This document shows positions 60,343 to 64,000 of a DNA stretch of 64,000 bases, one piece after another. The translations under genes were made by a program, and so were the position numbers. This stretch comes from Inquilinus sp052113205 (GTDB taxonomy: Bacteria > Pseudomonadota > Alphaproteobacteria > DSM-16000 > Inquilinaceae). The notes below the pieces were generated by a model. The model did no database searches. It had not been told where the DNA came from and saw only the letters and a list, made by a program, of their open reading frames with translations. Within the stretch, counting starts at the first letter, position 1; the number at the start of each line of letters is the position of its first letter. The stretch is from NCBI RefSeq assembly GCF_052113205.1, contig NZ_JBFRCU010000026.1, positions 15,007 to 79,006 of the forward strand. Direction: 5' to 3'.

Positions 60343-60978
60343 CTACGCCACGATGCCGGCGTTGTTGAGATGGATGTGCGCGAACTGGGCATAGGTACCC
60401 GCCAGGTCCAGCTCGATCCCGCCTCTGGCCTTGGTCGTGCCGCTGCCGATCTCGGCCAGGCGGTATTCGAAGCCGTTGGGCAGGTCGATGCGGACGCGGT
60501 GCTCGGCGCCGGTCACCGGGTTGCGGATCGGCTCGCCCGTCACTTCGACCACGCCCGGCACGACGAAGCGCCCGTGGCGCCGATCGACGTCGATCTCGAT
60601 CTCGATCGGCTCGAACAGGGGCTCGAGCCGGTTCGGCGACATGGCGGCGAACACCCACCACATCGTCGCCATGTCCTCGGTTTCCTGGCCGGTCATGATC
60701 TGGAGCAGCGCGTCGCGCTGGGCGGCGTTCGCCCGTTCGTCGATGATCAGCTGCATGATGCCGTTGCCGAGATGCACCGGTCCCGGCCAGCGATACAGCC
60801 CGACGGCCCGCAGCCCGTCCAGGCTGACCTCGCCGAAATGCCCGCTCTCGATCAGGAAGCCGACCGCGGCGCGGCAATGGCCATGGGTCGGCAGGTCGTT
60901 GAACTGGCAGGGACAGCCATAGGAGCAGTTGCAATTGGCGAGCTCCGTCGCCTTCAATTCCCACTTCACCATCGACAT
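60343..60978 (-). CDS. DUF1326 Cys-rich protein
   Basis: A 211-residue soluble protein. An N-terminal cluster of Cys16, Cys18, Cys22 and Cys24 (ANCNCSYGCPCQF) with a later HGHC gives a metal-binding look; then INNER beta-rich segment IMQLIIDERANAAQ, LLQIMTGQETEDM and RLAEIGSGTTKARGG. ATG 60978 follows GGGAGG. DUF1326 and DUF2182 genes are regularly neighbours; function unknown. Confidence 0.88.
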   Translation of the reverse strand: MSMVKWELKATELANCNCSYGCPCQFNDLPTHGHCRAAVGFLIESGHFGEVSLDGLRAVGLYRWPGPVHLGNGIMQLIIDERANAAQRDALLQIMTGQETEDMATMWWVFAAMSPNRLEPLFEPIEIEIDVDRRHGRFVVPGVVEVTGEPIRNPVTGAEHRVRIDLPNGFEYRLAEIGSGTTKARGGIELDLAGTYAQFAHIHLNNAGIVA

Positions 60979-61098
60979 CGCCTGGGCCTCCCCGAAAGTC
61001 TCGCTGGGCAGACGCAACAATCGAACAGAATATAAAAAGCCATTAAAATAATACGCTTGTTGCTGGGCGGCGGCAATGGTGCCATCAGGGCGAGGTCT

Positions 61099-63177
61099 CT
61101 ACCGTCCCTCGCGTCTCCAGGCCGCCATCAGCCCGCCGAGGCCGAGGAACAGGGCGATCAGCGGCGGCAGCAGCGGCGTCTCGGTCATGCCGGTGACGGT
61201 GTAGTCGCCATTGCCGCGCAGCCCGAACCAGCCGGCGCCGGCCGCCGCCCGGTCCGGCCGGGTGCGGCGCAGGGTCGGCACCCCGTCGGTCACCAGCCAG
61301 GCGACGCCGCCGCCGCTGGCCCGGGTCACCGGTGCCAGCTTGTCGGTCACCGCCCGCATGTCGCTCAGCTCCGGCGGGTTCAGAGTGCCGACCACGGCCA
61401 GCGCGGTCTTGTCGCCGTCGCTGACCCGGTAGATGCCCGGCCCCTGGGCGTTGACCCGGCCGGCATAGAGGCCGGGAGTGGTCTCGCCCAGCGTCACGCT
61501 CTGGGTCTTGCCGTCCGGGTCGGTCACGGTGATCGGCGGGTTGCTCTGGTCCAGGTTGCGGCGGCGGATCTCGATGCGCTGCCCGGCCGCCTCGGCGCGC
61601 AGCACGTTCTCCTCGAGCTCCGGCTCGCGCATCAGCCAATGGGCGAGGCGGCGCAGCAGCTCCGCCTGCGGGCCGCCGCCCTCGAAGCCGCGGCTCCACA
61701 GCCAGATCTGGTCCGACGCCATCTGCGCCACCCGGCCCTCGCCGACCCGGTTGAGGATCAGCAGCGGCCGGCCGCCGACCCCGGTCATCACCACATTGCC
61801 GCCATGCGGCACCACGTCGATCTGGCGGAACCAGCGGCCCCAGCTCGGGCCTCCGCCCGGTCCGCCGGTCGACCCGTCCAGCGTCGCCGTCACCGGGTGG
61901 CGCTGGCCCAGCTCGGTGACGGTGGGGCGGAAGCCCTGCTCCAGCACCTCGCCGGTCGGCTCGGCCGGCAGGATGTTGCCGATCGGGGTGCGGTACAGGC
62001 TCAGCGGCTCGGCGAAGGCCTCGCCTGAGACCTCAAGGAAGGCGCCGCCCTCCTCGACGTAGCGGGCGATGTTGCCGAGATAGAGGTTGGGCAGCACCCC
62101 CATCCGCCGGTAGCGGTCGAAGATGATGAGGTCGAAGTCCTTGAGATTGGTCTCGAACAGCTCGCGGATCGGGAAGGAGATCAGCGACAGCTCGTTGATC
62201 GGCGTGCCGTCCTGCTTCTCCGGCGGCCGCAGGATGGTGAAGTGGACCAGGTCGACCGAGGGGTCGGATTTCAGGATGTTGCGCCAGGTGCGCTCGCCCG
62301 GATGCGGCTCGCCCGACACCAGCAGCACGCGCAGCCGGTCGCGCACGCCGTTGACGACGATGGCGGCGCGGTTGTTGGCCTGGCTCAGCTCGCCCGGCAG
62401 GCCCTCGACCGCGAATTCGAACACGGTCGGGCCGCCATGGTCGAGGCGGAAGCTGACCTGGGTGTCGCGCCCGACCGGCAGTTGCAGTGCCTCCGGCGCG
62501 CCGGCGTCCTTGGTCGCGGTGACGGTGGCGACGGCGCCGGGCTCGGCGTTCGGCAGGTCGTCGACCCGCAGGGTCACGGTCACGTCCTGGCCGACCAGGC
62601 CGAAGCTCGGCGCCTGGGCCACGACGATGCGGCGGTCGAACTCGTCCGGCCGGCCGGTCAGCAGCGTGTGGACCGGCCCGAAGGAGCTGCGCACCGCCGG
62701 GTCGGTCGGCACGTCATGCACCTGGCCATCGGTGACCAGGATGGCGCCGGCCAGCCGCCGCCGCGGCACATCGGCCGTGGCCGCGCCCAGCGCCTCGAAC
62801 AGATGGGTCTCGTCCAGCGGCGCGCTGGCGCCCTCGCCGACGGTGACGAATCGGGTCTCGAGATCCGGGAAGGCGGCCAGCTTGGTGCGCAGGTCGGCCA
62901 GGGCGGAGTCGATCCGGGCCGGGCGGTCCTCGATCTGGTCGGAGGGCGAGCGGTCGACCACCACCACGGCGACGTCGCGGATCGGGTCGCGCTTCTCCTC
63001 CACCAGCGACGGGTTCAAGAGGGCTGCGGCCAGGGCGAGGAAGGCGAGGGTGCGCCAGCCCAGCCCCGGGGCGCGGCGCCAGGCGCCGACCAGCAGGGCC
63101 AGCACGGCCAGGCCGAACAGCGGCCCCAGGACGGTCCAGGGGAGAAGAGGGGCGAGGGCGACCGAGGCGGCGTCCAT
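61099..63177 (-). CDS. Membrane-anchored BatA-cluster protein (glutamine-amidotransferase-like domain)
   Basis: A 692-residue protein with two N-terminal helices (VLGPLFGLAVLALLVGAW, TLAFLALAAALLNPSLVEE), a vWA-like region (DVAVVVVDRSPSD, ILVTDGQVHDVP), a central class-I amidotransferase-like Rossmann part (RVLLVSGEPHPGERTW, LIIFDRYRRMGVLP, YVEEGGAFLEVSGE) and a C-terminal helix (LIALFLGLGGLMAAW). It follows the DUF4159 gene by 3 bp, as in moxR/DUF58/batA-type clusters. Confidence 0.8.
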   Translation of the reverse strand: MDAASVALAPLLPWTVLGPLFGLAVLALLVGAWRRAPGLGWRTLAFLALAAALLNPSLVEEKRDPIRDVAVVVVDRSPSDQIEDRPARIDSALADLRTKLAAFPDLETRFVTVGEGASAPLDETHLFEALGAATADVPRRRLAGAILVTDGQVHDVPTDPAVRSSFGPVHTLLTGRPDEFDRRIVVAQAPSFGLVGQDVTVTLRVDDLPNAEPGAVATVTATKDAGAPEALQLPVGRDTQVSFRLDHGGPTVFEFAVEGLPGELSQANNRAAIVVNGVRDRLRVLLVSGEPHPGERTWRNILKSDPSVDLVHFTILRPPEKQDGTPINELSLISFPIRELFETNLKDFDLIIFDRYRRMGVLPNLYLGNIARYVEEGGAFLEVSGEAFAEPLSLYRTPIGNILPAEPTGEVLEQGFRPTVTELGQRHPVTATLDGSTGGPGGGPSWGRWFRQIDVVPHGGNVVMTGVGGRPLLILNRVGEGRVAQMASDQIWLWSRGFEGGGPQAELLRRLAHWLMREPELEENVLRAEAAGQRIEIRRRNLDQSNPPITVTDPDGKTQSVTLGETTPGLYAGRVNAQGPGIYRVSDGDKTALAVVGTLNPPELSDMRAVTDKLAPVTRASGGGVAWLVTDGVPTLRRTRPDRAAAGAGWFGLRGNGDYTVTGMTETPLLPPLIALFLGLGGLMAAWRREGR

Positions 63178-63180
63178 GCT

Positions 63181-64000
63181 CTACTGCCCCAGCCGTTCCA
63201 GGATCGCCGGCACATGCACCTGGTCCGACTTGTAGTTGCCGGTCAGGGCGTACATCACCAGGTTGACGCCGAAGCGGTAGGCCATCTCGCGCTGGCGTTC
63301 GCCGCCGGGCACCACCGGCAGCATCGGCGCGCCGCCGGGCCCGGTGGCCCAGGCCCCGGCCCAGTCATTGGCGCCGATGATGATGGTCGAGACGCCGTCA
63401 TTGACCGTGGCGTCCGCGGTCTCGACCCACAGGTCGCCGCCGGTGTAGCGGCCGGGGAAATCCTGCATCAGGTAGAAGGCGCGGGTCAGGATATGGTCCG
63501 GCGGCGCCGGCGTCAGCGGCGGCACGTCCAGGCCCTGGGTCAGCTCGCGCAGCTTCTCGGCGCCGGGCCCGGCCAGCGCCCCGCCGCTGCTGCCCGTCGC
63601 CTGGTCGCGGGTGTCGAAGAAGATGGTGCCGCCGGTGCGCAGGAAGGCGTTCAGCTTGCCGATCGCGGCGTCGGACAGGGCCGGCTGCTCCGGCGTCATC
63701 GGCCAGTACAGCAGGGGGAAGAAGGCCAGCTCGTCGCTCTCGACATTGATGCCGACGGCGCCCTCGGCATTGACCGAGGTGCGGTCGCGCAGCACCTGGG
63801 CCAGGCCTTCCAGCCCGGCCTGGCTGACCGCGTCGACCTCCTGCGACCCGGTCTCGACATAGGCGAGGCGGACATGGTTGGCCATGGCGATGATGCGGCT
63901 GTCGTCCTGCGCGCGGGCCGGGGCGGGCGCCAGCAGCGACGCGGCGACGGCGCCGGCCAGCAGCAGCGACGCCGTGGCGGTGCGCCGCGGCGGGGTCAGC
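63181..64000 (-). CDS. DUF4159 protein (5' end beyond window edge)
   Basis: The reading continues to the right edge without a start. Residues at the edge (SLLLAGAVAASLLAPAPARA) form a hydrophobic helix like that joining the BatA N-terminal region to DUF4159. The visible domain has NHVRLAYVETGSQEVD, FPLLYWPMTPEQPALSD, GGTIFFDTRD and LTRAFYLMQDFPGRYTGG, the DUF4159 pattern. The ATG at 63885 is an internal Met. It is the first gene of the pair with 61099-63177. Confidence 0.85.
   Translation of the reverse strand, partial: LTPPRRTATASLLLAGAVAASLLAPAPARAQDDSRIIAMANHVRLAYVETGSQEVDAVSQAGLEGLAQVLRDRTSVNAEGAVGINVESDELAFFPLLYWPMTPEQPALSDAAIGKLNAFLRTGGTIFFDTRDQATGSSGGALAGPGAEKLRELTQGLDVPPLTPAPPDHILTRAFYLMQDFPGRYTGGDLWVETADATVNDGVSTIIIGANDWAGAWATGPGGAPMLPVVPGGERQREMAYRFGVNLVMYALTGNYKSDQVHVPAILERLGQ

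Noticed and set aside
63181..63885. Complete 234-residue protein starting at ATG 63885
   Set aside because: The frame stays open to the window edge and the added residues form a hydrophobic helix, so the gene is cut at the right edge.

Overview
The window is 64 kb of very GC-rich, densely packed bacterial chromosome (roughly two thirds G+C by eye). Genes lie 1-20 bp apart or overlap by ATGA junctions. Gene content fits an alphaproteobacterium, most likely a free-living or plant/soil member of the Rhodospirillales/Azospirillales (Inquilinus- or Azospirillum-like): an insertion-type COX15 heme A synthase, a CbpA-like DnaJ, a two-domain hydroxyacyl-CoA dehydrogenase operon, many ABC importers and short palindromic intergenic repeats. 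The genus is inference only. Five single-base ambiguities (15153, 42971, 43935, 46695, 50300) show a draft or consensus sequence. I see no rRNA, tRNA, CRISPR array, prophage or intact insertion sequence.

Layout. 1-7.9 kb: potassium uptake (kup, cut by the left edge), an SDR dehydrogenase, an aldehyde dehydrogenase divergent from a sigma-54 response regulator, then an ASCH protein, an MFS transporter and an EVE protein. 7.9-11 kb: an XRE-type regulator divergent from a fatty acid desaturase that is translationally coupled to a PhnD-like protein without a signal peptide, followed by a degenerate Hpt-like protein. 11-12.8 kb: nemR/nemA-like pair with a NemR-type box. 12.8-23.4 kb: MsbA-like exporter, then a fatty-acid catabolic block (fadD, MerR regulator with a perfect 16-bp palindrome, thiolase, HAD/crotonase fusion, acyl-CoA dehydrogenase, thioesterase). 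23.5-30 kb: an exported protein with two copies of a 133-residue unit, def, an aminotransferase, a DUF1345 membrane protein with a probable CTG start, a 31-codon mini-gene with an extreme Shine-Dalgarno, and an active-site-less DJ-1/PfpI protein.

30-36 kb: complete oligopeptide importer operon oppABCDF. 36-45.7 kb: heme A synthase, DnaJ-like co-chaperone, Gfo/Idh oxidoreductase, a two-gene sugar-acid pathway (SDR plus FAH-family hydrolase), small exported and membrane proteins, EamA exporter with methyltransferase, AraC regulator with azlCD. 45.7-48.5 kb: Phd/VapC toxin-antitoxin and acetyl-CoA synthetase. 48.6-54.8 kb: a sugar ABC importer with an LVIVD-type beta-propeller and a divergent AraC regulator. 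54.9-64 kb: large MscS channel with methyltransferase, OmpA-type porin, DUF2182/DUF1326 pair, and the start of a BatA/DUF4159-type aerotolerance cluster cut by the right edge.

The genome carries at least four families of short inverted repeats between genes (1391 and 18429; 2452 and 25552; 22741, 30059 and 52170; 37234). The best candidates for undescribed biology are the mini-gene at 28942, the regulator/desaturase/PhnD-like locus at 7906-10648, the histidine-rich propeller at 48607, the DUF2182/DUF1326 pair, and the ASCH-MFS-EVE neighbourhood.
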